Assembly (NCBI RefSeq): GCF_014174305.1
Contig: NZ_JABEQH010000010.1
Coordinates: 78,938 to 142,937 of the forward strand
Reading direction: 5' to 3'
Origin: Gluconacetobacter johannae
GTDB lineage: Bacteria > Pseudomonadota > Alphaproteobacteria > Acetobacterales > Acetobacteraceae
DNA: 64,000 nt
The notes beneath the pieces are model-generated. The model was not told the origin of the DNA. It ran no database searches and was given only the letters and a program-made list of their open reading frames with translations. Positions 52,826-62,537 of this stretch are shown in pieces (the first letter of the stretch is position 1; each line of letters starts with the position of its first letter). The position numbers and the translations under genes were made by a program.

Positions 52826-55021
52826 TTGAGTACTGCCGATGGCACCTCGGTCAAGAAACCGGTCGGCGGTACGCTGTCTGACAGGACCGCCACGGCGCGG
52901 CAGAAGATTTCGTCCGCTTCGCGCAATCTGACACGTTCGGCCGAAAGCCTGCGGAACGGCGGATGGCGGAACATGCCGTGGCGATCCGTGGCCCCCGGGA
53001 CAGACGTTGGCCTGGCGCTTGGCGTGGTCTTTCTGCTGTCCATCCTCATTCTTCCGCTGCCGACGCTGGTCCTCGACATGGGCCTGGCGCTGTCGCTCAC
53101 GTCATCGGTGCTTGTGCTCATGGTGGCCCTGTTCCTTGAGGGGCCGCTTGATTTCACGTCGTTTCCCACCCTGCTGCTGCTGACGACGCTTCTGCGCCTG
53201 TCGCTTGAGATCGCGACGACGCGCCTGATCCTCAGCCACGGCAGCGAGGGCGCCTACGCCGCCGGCCATGTCGTGGCCGCCTTCGGCGGGTTCCTGATGG
53301 GCGGCGACGTCGTCATCGGCGGGATCGTGTTCTGCATCCTGCTGGTCGTCAACTTCATGGTCATCACGAAGGGGTCCGGACGCATCGCCGAAGTGGCTGC
53401 GCGGTTCTTCCTCGACGCCATGCCCGGCAAGCAGATGGCCATCGACGCCGACCTGTCGTCAGGGGCGATCAACGAACGTACGGCCCGCCAGAAACGCAAG
53501 GAACTGGAAGAGGAAAGCACGTTCTACGGCGCGATGGACGGCGCGGCCAAGTTCGTTCGCGGCGACGCGGTGGCCGGGATCATCATCACGGCGATCAACA
53601 TCGTCGGCGGGTTGCTGATCGGCGTCCTCCGGCACGGCATGCCCCTGACCGAGGCCGTCAGCACCTTCACCATGCTGACGGTCGGCGACGGGCTGGTCTC
53701 GCAGATCCCCGCCCTTCTGGTGTCGACCGCCTCGGGCATCGTCGTCACCAAAGGCGGAACGGACGGGTCGGCGGACGTGGCGCTCGTCCGCCAGTTGGGC
53801 GGCAACGCGAAGCCGCTGGCCCTGGCCGCAGCACTTTCGGCCATCTTCGCCCTGATGCCCGGCCTGCCTGCCTTCCCGTTCCTCGCCATCGCCGTCGCGG
53901 CCGGCGCCGGGGCGTGGCTGCGCCACAAAACCCCCGTCGCGGACACGGACGGAGACATCACCGAGACATCGGCGCAGCCGGCCGTGGCGCCCATTTCCGA
54001 GATGCTGAAGCTGGATCTGCTGCGCCTGGAGCTCGGGTTCGGCCTGCTGCCCCTGACCAGCGGCGAAAATCCGCAGCTCACCGAGCAGATCAAGGCGCTG
54101 CGCCGGACGATCGCCTCCGAAATGGGGTTCGTCACCCCCCCCGTGAGGATACAGGACAACATCCAGCTTCCGTCGGACAGGTACGTCATCAAGCTCAAGG
54201 AGATCGAGATCGGCTCGGGCGACGTGAAGCCGGCGAAACTGATGGCCATGAGCCCGTCCGGCGGCGCGCCGGCCCTGCCGGGCGACAAGGCCACGGAGCC
54301 GGCGTTCGGCCTGCCCGCCGTATGGATCGACCCCTCGCTCAAGGCCAAGGCCGTTGCGATGCAATGCACCGTCGTGGACCCGGCCAGCGTCATCATCACC
54401 CACCTCAGCGAGACGGTCAGGCAGAACCTTCCGGACCTGCTGACCTACGTCGCCACCCAGTCCCTTCTGGATGACCTGCCGCGCGAACAGCAGAAGCTTG
54501 TCAATGACCTGATCCCGTCGCAGGTTCCGGTCAGCACGGTCCAGCGTGTCCTGCAATCGCTGCTGGCCGAACGTGTCTCGATCCGTGACCTTCCGACCAT
54601 TCTCGAGAGCATTCAGGAAGGGTGCAGCCTCGGCCTGCGCGGCGTGCAGGCCCTGACCAGCCACGTGCGGATCCGCCTGTCCCGGCAGATATGCAACGCC
54701 CTGGTCGGCCAGGCCGGATACATCCCGATGATTACGCTGTCGCCGGAATGGGAGGCGGAGTTCATAGCGCATATGACCGGACCGGCCGACGACCGGCGCC
54801 TGGCCATGCCCCCTACGGTGCTGAATACATTCGTGGGTAAACTCCGCGAGATCTTCAACACGGTCTCCGGCGGCGGAGAGGTGCCCGTCATCGTCGTTTC
54901 GACGTCGGTGCGCGACCCCATGCGCTCCATCGTCGAGCGTGTGCGCCCAGCGGTTTCCGTTCTTTCGCAGTCCGAGATCTATCCGCGTTCCCGCATCAAG
55001 ACGATCGCGACGATCACCTGA
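52826..55021 (+). CDS. flhA: Flagellar export gate protein FlhA
   Basis: 731 residues from TTG at 52826; an ATG at 52973 would remove the first 49 residues, which carry no known domain. About eight membrane spans, with the FHIPEP-family segment LLLLTTLLRLSLEIATTRLI and the cytoplasmic FHIPEP loop GRIAEVAARFFLDAMPGKQM, then a large cytosolic domain. It receives export substrates at the gate. Monocistronic here, apart from its usual partners flhB and fliR. Confidence 0.96.
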   Translation: MSTADGTSVKKPVGGTLSDRTATARQKISSASRNLTRSAESLRNGGWRNMPWRSVAPGTDVGLALGVVFLLSILILPLPTLVLDMGLALSLTSSVLVLMVALFLEGPLDFTSFPTLLLLTTLLRLSLEIATTRLILSHGSEGAYAAGHVVAAFGGFLMGGDVVIGGIVFCILLVVNFMVITKGSGRIAEVAARFFLDAMPGKQMAIDADLSSGAINERTARQKRKELEEESTFYGAMDGAAKFVRGDAVAGIIITAINIVGGLLIGVLRHGMPLTEAVSTFTMLTVGDGLVSQIPALLVSTASGIVVTKGGTDGSADVALVRQLGGNAKPLALAAALSAIFALMPGLPAFPFLAIAVAAGAGAWLRHKTPVADTDGDITETSAQPAVAPISEMLKLDLLRLELGFGLLPLTSGENPQLTEQIKALRRTIASEMGFVTPPVRIQDNIQLPSDRYVIKLKEIEIGSGDVKPAKLMAMSPSGGAPALPGDKATEPAFGLPAVWIDPSLKAKAVAMQCTVVDPASVIITHLSETVRQNLPDLLTYVATQSLLDDLPREQQKLVNDLIPSQVPVSTVQRVLQSLLAERVSIRDLPTILESIQEGCSLGLRGVQALTSHVRIRLSRQICNALVGQAGYIPMITLSPEWEAEFIAHMTGPADDRRLAMPPTVLNTFVGKLREIFNTVSGGGEVPVIVVSTSVRDPMRSIVERVRPAVSVLSQSEIYPRSRIKTIATIT

Positions 55022-55555
55022 ATGCGGGGCCGAAACCGATAGAAGGGCGATGGAATACGCAGATCAACCCTGTTCACGGAGCGGGACGCCGGGAGGCGGC
55101 TTGAAAAGGGGATGGGCCTGCGATCCGGCGCGCGTTTCCCGCGCCGAAAACGCGACACCCGGGCCGTCGGGGCCACAGAACATTCGACGGCGCAAATGAT
55201 CCGGATCAAAGACAACCGCCCACTCAGCGAGAACAGTATCGCCGAGTCATATCGCCGGCAGTCTATTGCTGGGAATATGTATTCCTGACGATCAGGGGAA
55301 TTCGGTCATGGGCCAGGCATTGACGCATGGCTATCCGTTCGGACATAGAGATGATTGCCCGGTTCATGACCTGATGGGACGCCTTGCAGCATCCGAATTA
55401 CCCGCGATACGGCAAGCCGTTCTCTCTCTTCCGTGGACGACGGGAGGGGGCATGGACAAGGCCGTCGGTGCCGGACGTGCCACCCGAAGAGGGGACTGGT
55501 GTGCGGGTGGTTCCATGCGCGGCGTCCCGAAAAACATGAAGGAAGTTGCAGCGGC
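55022..55555. other. Control region upstream of the che operon
   Basis: No convincing gene; an open frame from 55308 has no codon bias and overlaps the receptor start. The region holds an FNR-like box at 55196-55209 and a perfect palindrome GGAATA-TG-TATTCC at 55272-55285, both probable control sites. Confidence 0.5.
55196..55209. promoter_or_regulatory. FNR/FixK-like box upstream of the che operon
   Basis: ATGATCCGGATCAA matches TTGAT-N4-ATCAA in nine of ten positions and shares its one deviating base with the box upstream of fliF at 27882. It is about 350 bp before the first che gene. Confidence 0.45.
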
Positions 55556-57052
55556 ATGTTGAAGTGGCTGAACAAGGACGCTCCGCTCCGCGTCAAGATC
55601 CGGGTCGTGATGCTGTGTCTGGAAGCGTATCTGATGCTCCAGATCATTATCGAGGCGGTCGGATATTTCGTCGACGAGCCGGTCGAGCATATGTTCATCA
55701 TGAACATGGGCGCCCTCGGGTTTGGCGAACTGGTCGTGTTCGCCATCTGGGGCCTGCTGACGCTGGTGGTGACGACGCCGCTTGAAACCCTTGTCGATAT
55801 CGGCGAGCGACTGGGCCGCGGTGAAGTCCGGGGCGATGTTCCGTTCCTCGACAACAAGGACGGGACGGGACGCCTGGCCCGCGTGATGGTCGAGTTCACG
55901 CGTAGCGTGCGAGAGCAGGCCGAGGCCAAGACGCGCCAGGAGACGATGAGCGCCGAGATCCGGCAAGCCCTTGCAAACAGCCGGGAACGTGACAACCAGA
56001 CGCATGAAGTCATCGACGCCCTTGGGTCGGCGCTGGCGGAAATGGCCAAGGGCGACCTGCGGATCAGGATCAAGGCGAGCATCTTCGACGGCGAGTTCGC
56101 GCCGCTGCGTGACGCGTTCAATCACTCGGCCTCGCGCCTGAGCGAGGCGCTTCGCGCCGTCGCCAGCAACTCCGACCTCATCGCCACCGGCGCCAGCGAG
56201 ATTTCGACCGCATCCGACGATCTGGCGAAGCGGACCGAGAAGCAGGCGGCGAACCTGGGCCAGGCGGCGGCGGCCGTTCGCACCATCGCCGACGGCGTGC
56301 AGCGCACCGCCAAGACATGCACGGCGGCCAGCAGCGAAACAAAGGACGCCCTGGAAAAGGTCAAATCGGCCACCGATGTCATGGTCCTGACGACGGAAGC
56401 GATGGACGGGATCAAGAAATCGTCCGACGCCATTGGCGAGATCATTTCGGTCATCGACGGCATCGCCTTCCAGACCAATGTTCTGGCCCTGAACGCGGCT
56501 GTCGAGGCGGCACGCGCCGGCGACGCCGGGCGCGGCTTCGCGGTGGTGGCCCAGGAGGTGCGCTCCCTTGCCGAGCAGTCGGCCAAGTCGGCCAGCGAGA
56601 TCAAGCGCCTGATTTCCGTTTCCGCCGACCAGGTCGGCAAGGGCGTCGATCTGGTGCAGCAGACCGGCACCTACCTGACCGAATTCGCGGGAAGCACGCA
56701 GAACATCTCGATCCGTGTCGAGGAAATTTCCGTCTCCGCGCAGGACCAGGCGCAACGCCTGTCCGAGATCACGGCATCCATCGGCGACATGGACCAGGTC
56801 ACCCAGCAGAATGCCGCCATGGTCGAGCAGACGACGGCCGCCAGCCACAACCTGACCGCCGAGACCCAGACGCTGGCGCAGACCCTCAGCCGTTTCAAGA
56901 TCAACAACGGGCGGGACGGCGCCGCGGTCAGCGAGGCCCTGTCCGCGTTCTCGTCCCCGCGACCGGTCGAGAAGACAAGCCGTGCGGCGGCCCCCATGCT
57001 GACCAGCGCGCTTCCGACCACATCGCCCGATCAGGGATGGGAGGAGTTTTGA
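55556..57052 (+). CDS. Methyl-accepting chemotaxis protein with minimal periplasmic loop
   Basis: 498 residues. Two spans (about residues 15-37 and 49-70) are separated by only some ten residues, so there is no periplasmic ligand domain. Two HAMP-like segments follow (residues 72-125 and 148-198), then the signalling tip [20 protein letters not shown] and methylation helices. The C-terminus is GWEEF, a CheR/CheB-docking pentapeptide. First gene of the che operon, overlapping the STAS gene by one base. It may sense a cytoplasmic or membrane-energy signal. Confidence 0.93.
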   Translation: MLKWLNKDAPLRVKIRVVMLCLEAYLMLQIIIEAVGYFVDEPVEHMFIMNMGALGFGELVVFAIWGLLTLVVTTPLETLVDIGERLGRGEVRGDVPFLDNKDGTGRLARVMVEFTRSVREQAEAKTRQETMSAEIRQALANSRERDNQTHEVIDALGSALAEMAKGDLRIRIKASIFDGEFAPLRDAFNHSASRLSEALRAVASNSDLIATGASEISTASDDLAKRTEKQAANLGQAAAAVRTIADGVQRTAKTCTAASSETKDALEKVKSATDVMVLTTEAMDGIKKSSDAIGEIISVIDGIAFQTNVLALNAAVEAARAGDAGRGFAVVAQEVRSLAEQSAKSASEIKRLISVSADQVGKGVDLVQQTGTYLTEFAGSTQNISIRVEEISVSAQDQAQRLSEITASIGDMDQVTQQNAAMVEQTTAASHNLTAETQTLAQTLSRFKINNGRDGAAVSEALSAFSSPRPVEKTSRAAAPMLTSALPTTSPDQGWEEF

Positions 57053-57396
57053 TGGCGTCCGGTTCTCCGCCGAGAGAGCATGGGACGTCGTCACTTTCCC
57101 AGGTGGATGCCCCCCCTTCCGATCCTGCGGTCTGCCTGACACTGCCCGAGCGCCTGGATACCGCCGCCGCCTCCGCTCTCAAGGAGACGATTGAAGAGGG
57201 GCGGAAACAGGCCGGCGCCGGCGAGGTCCGTCTCGATGCATCGGGCGTCACCTATGTCGGCGGCCTGTGCCTGCAGATTCTCATTGCAAGCGGCTGCCCT
57301 CTTGTCGCGCCGTCAGAGCAGGTCACGGAAGCATATGCCCTCTTCGGGGCCAGTGCATTTCTGTCCGAACCACCCATGCCTCCCAAGGAACAATGA
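57052..57396 (+). CDS. cheS: STAS-domain protein, CheS-like
   Basis: 114 residues: a disordered N-terminus then a STAS fold (CLTLPERLDTAAASALKETI, then RLDASGVTYVGGLCLQILIA). The usual phosphorylated serine position is occupied by glycine/glycine-valine (YVGG), so it may be unregulated by phosphorylation. Position between receptor and cheY1 is that of orf2/cheS in Sinorhizobium, where CheS binds CheA and speeds CheY1 dephosphorylation. Function by synteny. Confidence 0.75.
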   Translation: MASGSPPREHGTSSLSQVDAPPSDPAVCLTLPERLDTAAASALKETIEEGRKQAGAGEVRLDASGVTYVGGLCLQILIASGCPLVAPSEQVTEAYALFGASAFLSEPPMPPKEQ

Positions 57397-57782
57397 ATAT
57401 GGTGGGAAAACAGGCCATACGTGTCCTGACCGTCGATGATTCCCGGACCATGCAGGGCATGCTGCGTAAGGCCCTGGAGGGTGGCGGATATGACGTCATC
57501 CAGGGCGAGGACGGAGTAGCGGGGCTGGAGGTGCTGCAGGCGGCAAACCCGCCGCCCAACGCGATCATCACCGATATCAACATGCCGCGGATGGATGGTT
57601 TCGGGCTGATCGAGGCCGTCCGCAAGATGGTTCAGTTCCGGCACATCCCGATCATCGTCCTGACGACGGAGAGCGGTCCCGAGAAGAAGGCTCGCGCCCG
57701 CGAGGCGGGGGCGACGGGATGGATCGTGAAGCCGTTCAGCACCGACAGTCTTGTTGCGGCGATCCGCCGGGTTACCGCCTGA
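57393..57782 (+). CDS. cheY1: Chemotaxis response regulator CheY1
   Basis: 129 residues, a single receiver domain. Acidic pair (VDDSRTM), phosphoacceptor aspartate (IITDINMPRMDG), threonine (VLTTES) and lysine (IVKPFS) are all present. It overlaps cheS (ATGA). Given two CheYs, this one could be the phosphate sink, as CheY1 is in Sinorhizobium. Confidence 0.93.
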   Translation: MNMVGKQAIRVLTVDDSRTMQGMLRKALEGGGYDVIQGEDGVAGLEVLQAANPPPNAIITDINMPRMDGFGLIEAVRKMVQFRHIPIIVLTTESGPEKKARAREAGATGWIVKPFSTDSLVAAIRRVTA

Positions 57783-57801
57783 ACGGGGAGGAGCACTCAG
57801 A

Positions 57802-60066
57802 ATGAGTGGTGACATGGGCGACATCCTCCTGGTCTTTTTCCAGGAGTGCGACGAGCAGCTTCAGGAACTCGAGCGCGGGCTGTCGGCGCTTTCGGACGGC
57901 GAGTCCGAGCAGGAAACCATCAACGCCGTCTTTCGCGCCGTGCATTCGATCAAGGGTGGCGCGGCGTCGTTCGGCCTCGAAAATCTCGTGCGCTTCGCGC
58001 ATGTGTTCGAAAGCTCCCTCGACGGCGTGCGCTCCGGTCGCGTCGCGCCCACGCAGGACATCGTCAAGATTTTCCTCAAGGCGATGGATGTGCTCAGCGA
58101 TCTGGTGGTCGAGGCGCGCGACGGCGGCCCGACGGTGGATCCGGGACGCGTCGCCGAGAGCCAGGCCGAACTTGAGTTCATTATCGGGAGCAACGGGGAG
58201 GCGCCGAAGACCGACGATATCGTCCCGTCGGATTTCGTTCCGGTCCCTATGGATTTCGTGCCCGTCCCCGTGGATTTCGAACCGGTGCCGGTCGATTTCG
58301 GGCTGGATTTCGGATTCGACGCGGCCCCCGGTCAGCCCCCTGCCCCGCTGATCGTCACCTTCTGCCCGCATGACGCCATGTACGCGCGCGGGGATGACGC
58401 CAGGAACATCCTGATCGGCCTCACGGACGCGGCGGTGGCCGTCGAGGGAGAGATCACGGTCACCTGTGACGTGTCGACGCTTCCGTCCTTCGCCGAACTG
58501 GAGCCCGACCGGTCCTACCTGTCGTGGCGCGTCGTTCTTCCCGCCGAAGTATCGGAGGACACCGTCCAGTCGGTGTTCGACTGGGGCGGCGACGTCTGCG
58601 ACTTCACGATTTCCCGCGAAGGCGAGCCGGCGCCGGATGGCGGCGAGGCCGTGCCCGCGATGGAGGCGCAGCCGCCAGGCGAGGGGTCGCAGGCTGCCGC
58701 GCCGCCGGAACCGGCTCTGCCCGCCGTTCCGGAAACATCTTCATCTTCCGGCGTTGCGGCGGCGCAGGTCGTCCCCGCCGCCTCTCCGGCGGTTGCGCCC
58801 GCCCCTGCCGCGGGCGGCGCGAATGCGGCGCCTGTCCGGCGAACCGAGCAGGCCACGATCCGTGTCGATCTCCCCCGGATCGACAACCTGATGGACCTCG
58901 TCGGCGAGTTGGTCATCGCCCAGGCGGCGCTTGAATCCCAATGCCGCCGGGCCAATGCCTCGATGCCGCGAGAACTGGGGGAGAGCATCGCCAGCATGCA
59001 GTCCCTGACACGCGACATTCAGGATGCCGTCATGGCGGTCCGGGCGCAGCCGGTCCGCAGCGTGTTCCAGCGCATGCAGCGCGTGGTGCGCGAGGCCTGC
59101 TCGATGACGAAGAAGGACGTCGTCCTGACGCTTGAGGGCGAGGATACCGAAGTCGACCGGACGCTGGTCGAAAAGCTGTCCGACCCGCTGACCCATATGC
59201 TGCGTAATGCGATCGACCATGGCATCGAGAAAGTGGAAGATCGCCTTGCGGCCGGCAAATCCGCGGTCGGCCAGATCCTTCTTTCCGCAAGCCACCGGTC
59301 GGGGCACATCCTGATTACGATCAAGGACGACGGGGGCGGCATCAATCGCGAGCGTGTCCTTGCAACGGCCATCAAGCGCGGCATCGTCGCCCCGGACGCG
59401 GTCCTGACCGACGACGAGATCAACAACCTCATCTTCGCACCCGGCTTCTCGACAGCCGATACGGTGTCCAATCTCTCCGGGCGCGGCGTGGGGATGGATG
59501 TCGTCAAGCAGGCGATCCTCAGCCTCGGCGGCAGGGTCACGATCCAGAGCGTACCGGGCAGCGGAACCGTTTTCTGCCTCAGCCTGCCGCTGACGCTGGC
59601 CGTTCTCGACGGCATGCTGATCGTCGCCGGCGGGGCCACGATGGTCATTCCGGTTTCGTCCGTGGTCGAAACCATGATTATCAAGCCGCAGGATACGTAT
59701 GTCCTGCCGGACGGAAAGAAAATGGTTTCAATCCGCGGCGACTGCATACCGATGGTTCCGCTCGGATCGCAACTGGGTTTGTCGGCCTACGTGTCCGACG
59801 AGCCACAAAATGGCGCCGTCATGCTGATTGTCGAGAACGAGTCAGGCGCACGGGTGGGCCTGGTGGTGGACGAAATCCGCGATCAGGCGCATGTCGTCAT
59901 CAAGAGCATGGAGAAGAACTACCGGCGGATACCCGGCGTGTCGGCAGCGACCATTCTCGGTGACGGCAGTGTTTCCCTGATTCTCGATGCCCCCGCGCTG
60001 ATCGCCTCGGCCGTCGGGCGCATCAACACCAAAGTATCAGACGCCCGCGCCGTGCTGGCGGCGTAA
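57802..60066 (+). CDS. cheA: Chemotaxis histidine kinase CheA
   Basis: 754 residues with all five domains. P1 has the phosphorylated H48 (VHSIKGGAASFG); the linker contains three DF-x-PVP repeats (about residues 144-165); P2-like segment; P3 dimerisation helices; P4 kinase with N box HMLRNAIDHGIE, G1 DDGGGI and G2 GRGVGMDVV; P5 CheW-like domain at the end. It phosphorylates both CheYs and CheB. Preceded by GGGGAGGAG. Confidence 0.96.
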   Translation: MSGDMGDILLVFFQECDEQLQELERGLSALSDGESEQETINAVFRAVHSIKGGAASFGLENLVRFAHVFESSLDGVRSGRVAPTQDIVKIFLKAMDVLSDLVVEARDGGPTVDPGRVAESQAELEFIIGSNGEAPKTDDIVPSDFVPVPMDFVPVPVDFEPVPVDFGLDFGFDAAPGQPPAPLIVTFCPHDAMYARGDDARNILIGLTDAAVAVEGEITVTCDVSTLPSFAELEPDRSYLSWRVVLPAEVSEDTVQSVFDWGGDVCDFTISREGEPAPDGGEAVPAMEAQPPGEGSQAAAPPEPALPAVPETSSSSGVAAAQVVPAASPAVAPAPAAGGANAAPVRRTEQATIRVDLPRIDNLMDLVGELVIAQAALESQCRRANASMPRELGESIASMQSLTRDIQDAVMAVRAQPVRSVFQRMQRVVREACSMTKKDVVLTLEGEDTEVDRTLVEKLSDPLTHMLRNAIDHGIEKVEDRLAAGKSAVGQILLSASHRSGHILITIKDDGGGINRERVLATAIKRGIVAPDAVLTDDEINNLIFAPGFSTADTVSNLSGRGVGMDVVKQAILSLGGRVTIQSVPGSGTVFCLSLPLTLAVLDGMLIVAGGATMVIPVSSVVETMIIKPQDTYVLPDGKKMVSIRGDCIPMVPLGSQLGLSAYVSDEPQNGAVMLIVENESGARVGLVVDEIRDQAHVVIKSMEKNYRRIPGVSAATILGDGSVSLILDAPALIASAVGRINTKVSDARAVLAA

Positions 60067-60110
60067 CAGAGCAACATCAGAGCGATCAGCATTTGAGTGG
60101 GAAGCCGGAC

Positions 60111-60572
60111 ATGACGGAAGAAGAAAAGGCCGCGGAGTCCAAAGCGGTGAAGATGATCGTGTTTGCCGTAGGCGACCAGGAATATTGCATACCGATACTC
60201 AGCGTCCGCGAAATCCGGGGCTTTGAGAAAACGACCGTCCTGCCCTTCGCGCCCCCCTATGTGTGCGGCGCCATCAATCTGCGCGGCATCATTCTGACCC
60301 TGATCGATCTGGCGATCTATCTCAATGTGCCGCCGCAGGCCGACAACCCGCGCCGTGTGGTGGTGATTGTCGAATCGACACAGGGCGTCATGTGCGGGCT
60401 TCTGGTCGATCGTGTCATCGACATGGCCGACATCCAGGGTAGTGACATCCAGTCGGTATCCGACGATTGCAGCAGCCTCGGCGGACTTGTCATGATCGGC
60501 GACCGGATGATCGGCGTCCTTCAACTCGAATCCGTCGTCAACCAGCTTGTCGAGGGTGCCGTTGCTGAATGA
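60111..60572 (+). CDS. cheW: Chemotaxis coupling protein CheW
   Basis: 153 residues from ATG at 60111, with GGAAG six bases upstream (a TTG at 60093 is possible). Conserved CheW blocks are visible: FAVGDQEYCIPILSVREIRG, GAINLRGIILTLIDL and GLLVDRVIDM. It links receptors to CheA. ATGA overlap with cheR. Confidence 0.96.
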   Translation: MTEEEKAAESKAVKMIVFAVGDQEYCIPILSVREIRGFEKTTVLPFAPPYVCGAINLRGIILTLIDLAIYLNVPPQADNPRRVVVIVESTQGVMCGLLVDRVIDMADIQGSDIQSVSDDCSSLGGLVMIGDRMIGVLQLESVVNQLVEGAVAE

Positions 60573-61411
60573 ATGACATGAGGTCGGCCGGTGAGCCCGA
60601 CTATACGGACGCCGATTTTCAGCGCGTGCGACGTATAGCGCAGGACGAAGCCGGCATATATTTTCCGGACACGAAGCGCACGCTTGTGTATTCGCGGGTT
60701 TCCCGCAGAGTGCGCGAGGCTGGCCACGCGTCGTTCCACAGCTATCTGGATTTCGTGCAGACAGTCGGCGGCCGGGGCGAGATGGAAAGGCTCATCTGTG
60801 CCCTGACGACGAACGTGACGAATTTTTTCCGCGAAAAAACCCATTTCATGCATCTGGAAGAGATCGTCGTGCCGAAGCTGGCCGCGCAGGTTCGCGCCGG
60901 GGGGCGGGGAAGGCTGTGGTCGGCCGCCTGTTCGACGGGGCAGGAACCCTGGAGCATCGCCATGTCCGTCATGACGGCGTTTCCGGACGCGCCCGCGCAT
61001 GACGTGCGTATTCTTGCGACGGATATCAACGCCGATGTTGTCGCGCATGCCGCGGCCGGCATCTATCCGACGGTGGAAGCCGAGGCCATTCCCGCCGAGA
61101 AGAAATCCCAGTTCATGGAGCCCCATGGCGACGGCGGGCTGCGCTTCACCGGGGGCATTCGAAACCTTCCCGCCTTCCGTGTTCTCAATCTCAACGCCAA
61201 CTGGCCGATGAAGGGCACGTTTTCCGCCATCTTCTGCCGCAACGTCGTCATCTATTTCGACGAGGCCACGCGGGAACGCCTGTGGCACCGCCTTGCCGAC
61301 CGGCTCGATCCTGGCGGTTTCCTTTGTGTCGGTCACTCCGAAAGGGTGGCGTCGAAAAGTCAGTGCGGGCTGGAGCAAATCGCTCCGACCATCTACAGGA
61401 AGGAATCCTGA
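60569..61411 (+). CDS. cheR: Chemotaxis methyltransferase CheR
   Basis: 280 residues. An N-terminal helical domain and the SAM-binding domain (LWSAACSTGQEPWSIAM, LATDINADVV, FCRNVVIYFD) are complete. It methylates receptor glutamates and can dock on the GWEEF tail of the adjacent receptor. Confidence 0.96.
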   Translation: MNDMRSAGEPDYTDADFQRVRRIAQDEAGIYFPDTKRTLVYSRVSRRVREAGHASFHSYLDFVQTVGGRGEMERLICALTTNVTNFFREKTHFMHLEEIVVPKLAAQVRAGGRGRLWSAACSTGQEPWSIAMSVMTAFPDAPAHDVRILATDINADVVAHAAAGIYPTVEAEAIPAEKKSQFMEPHGDGGLRFTGGIRNLPAFRVLNLNANWPMKGTFSAIFCRNVVIYFDEATRERLWHRLADRLDPGGFLCVGHSERVASKSQCGLEQIAPTIYRKES

Positions 61412-61414
61412 ACC

Positions 61415-62452
61415 ATGGAGAAGCCGGTCAAGGTTCTCATCGTCGATGATTCCCGCACGATGCGGGCGCTTATCAGACGGTCTTTCGACCAGCAGCCCGA
61501 GATTGTCGTGTGTGGCGAGGCCGCCAACCCGATCGAGGCCCGCGACCTGATTATCAAGGACCAGCCGGACGTCATCACGCTGGATGTCGAGATGCCGGGG
61601 ATGAATGGTCTTCAGTTTCTCGAGAAGATCATGCGGCTGCGCCCGATCCCGGTCGTTATGGTGTCCAGCCTCACGGCGCGGGGCGCCGACACGGCGATAA
61701 CGGCGCTGCAGATGGGCGCGTTCGACTGTTTCCCGAAACCGGCCTCGGTCATGGGCGGGGACGCCTTTGCCGGGCTGGCAAGGCTGGTCATCCAGGCGGC
61801 GCACTCCCATCCCGACGCCAGGCCGCCGCGCCGAAGCCCCGAGCCGGCGTTCCACCGGCCGAAGACATGGGGGGAGTCGATCGGACTGGTGGCGATCGGG
61901 GCCTCGACAGGCGGGGTGGAGGCTCTTGGGGAAGTGCTCGCGGGATTTCCCGAGCAGAGCCCGCCCATAATCGTCTGCCAGCACATGCCCGCCCTTTTCA
62001 CGGCGAGTTTCGCCAGCAGCCTGGATCGCAAGATCCCGGCCCTGTCCATAGGCGAGGCAAGGGATCGCGAGGTGCTGACCCCCGGCGTCGTCAGGATCGC
62101 GCCCGGCGGGGACAGGCACACGGTGGTGGAACGGTGTGAGGGGGGGTATGCGACACGACTGGTCAAATCCCCGCCCGTCAACGGCCATTGCCCATCCGTC
62201 GATACATTGTTCGATTCCGTCGCCAGACAGGCCGGCCAGAACGCGCTCGGCATCATTCTGACCGGCATGGGGCGGGATGGGGCGGAAGGGCTTCTGGCCA
62301 TGCGCCATGCCGGCGCCCAGACGATCGCGCAGGACAAGGCCTCGGCCGTCGTCTATGGCATGCCGCGGGTCGCGGCCGAGATCGGCGCGGCCGCGCGGAT
62401 TGTTCCTCTCGGCCAGATCAGCGCCGCAGCCATGACCAGTCAAATCTATTGA
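61415..62452 (+). CDS. cheB: Chemotaxis methylesterase/glutaminase CheB
   Basis: 345 residues: receiver domain with phosphoacceptor aspartate (VITLDVEMPGMNG) and KPAS, then the methylesterase domain with the serine of GASTGG, histidine of CQHMP and aspartate of TGMGRDG. It removes receptor methyl groups when phosphorylated by CheA. Confidence 0.96.
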   Translation: MEKPVKVLIVDDSRTMRALIRRSFDQQPEIVVCGEAANPIEARDLIIKDQPDVITLDVEMPGMNGLQFLEKIMRLRPIPVVMVSSLTARGADTAITALQMGAFDCFPKPASVMGGDAFAGLARLVIQAAHSHPDARPPRRSPEPAFHRPKTWGESIGLVAIGASTGGVEALGEVLAGFPEQSPPIIVCQHMPALFTASFASSLDRKIPALSIGEARDREVLTPGVVRIAPGGDRHTVVERCEGGYATRLVKSPPVNGHCPSVDTLFDSVARQAGQNALGIILTGMGRDGAEGLLAMRHAGAQTIAQDKASAVVYGMPRVAAEIGAAARIVPLGQISAAAMTSQIY

Positions 62453-62537
62453 TATGAGATATCGGCGGGAAACCGAAGACAGCGATTGACGCCGGCGACA
62501 ATGACCGGAATGTGCAGGAAGAGAGAACGAGAAGACA

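Noticed and set aside
55308..55562. Open frame of 84 codons before the chemoreceptor gene
   Set aside because: No third-position GC bias like its neighbours, no recognised family, and it overlaps the receptor start; the region holds regulatory sites instead.
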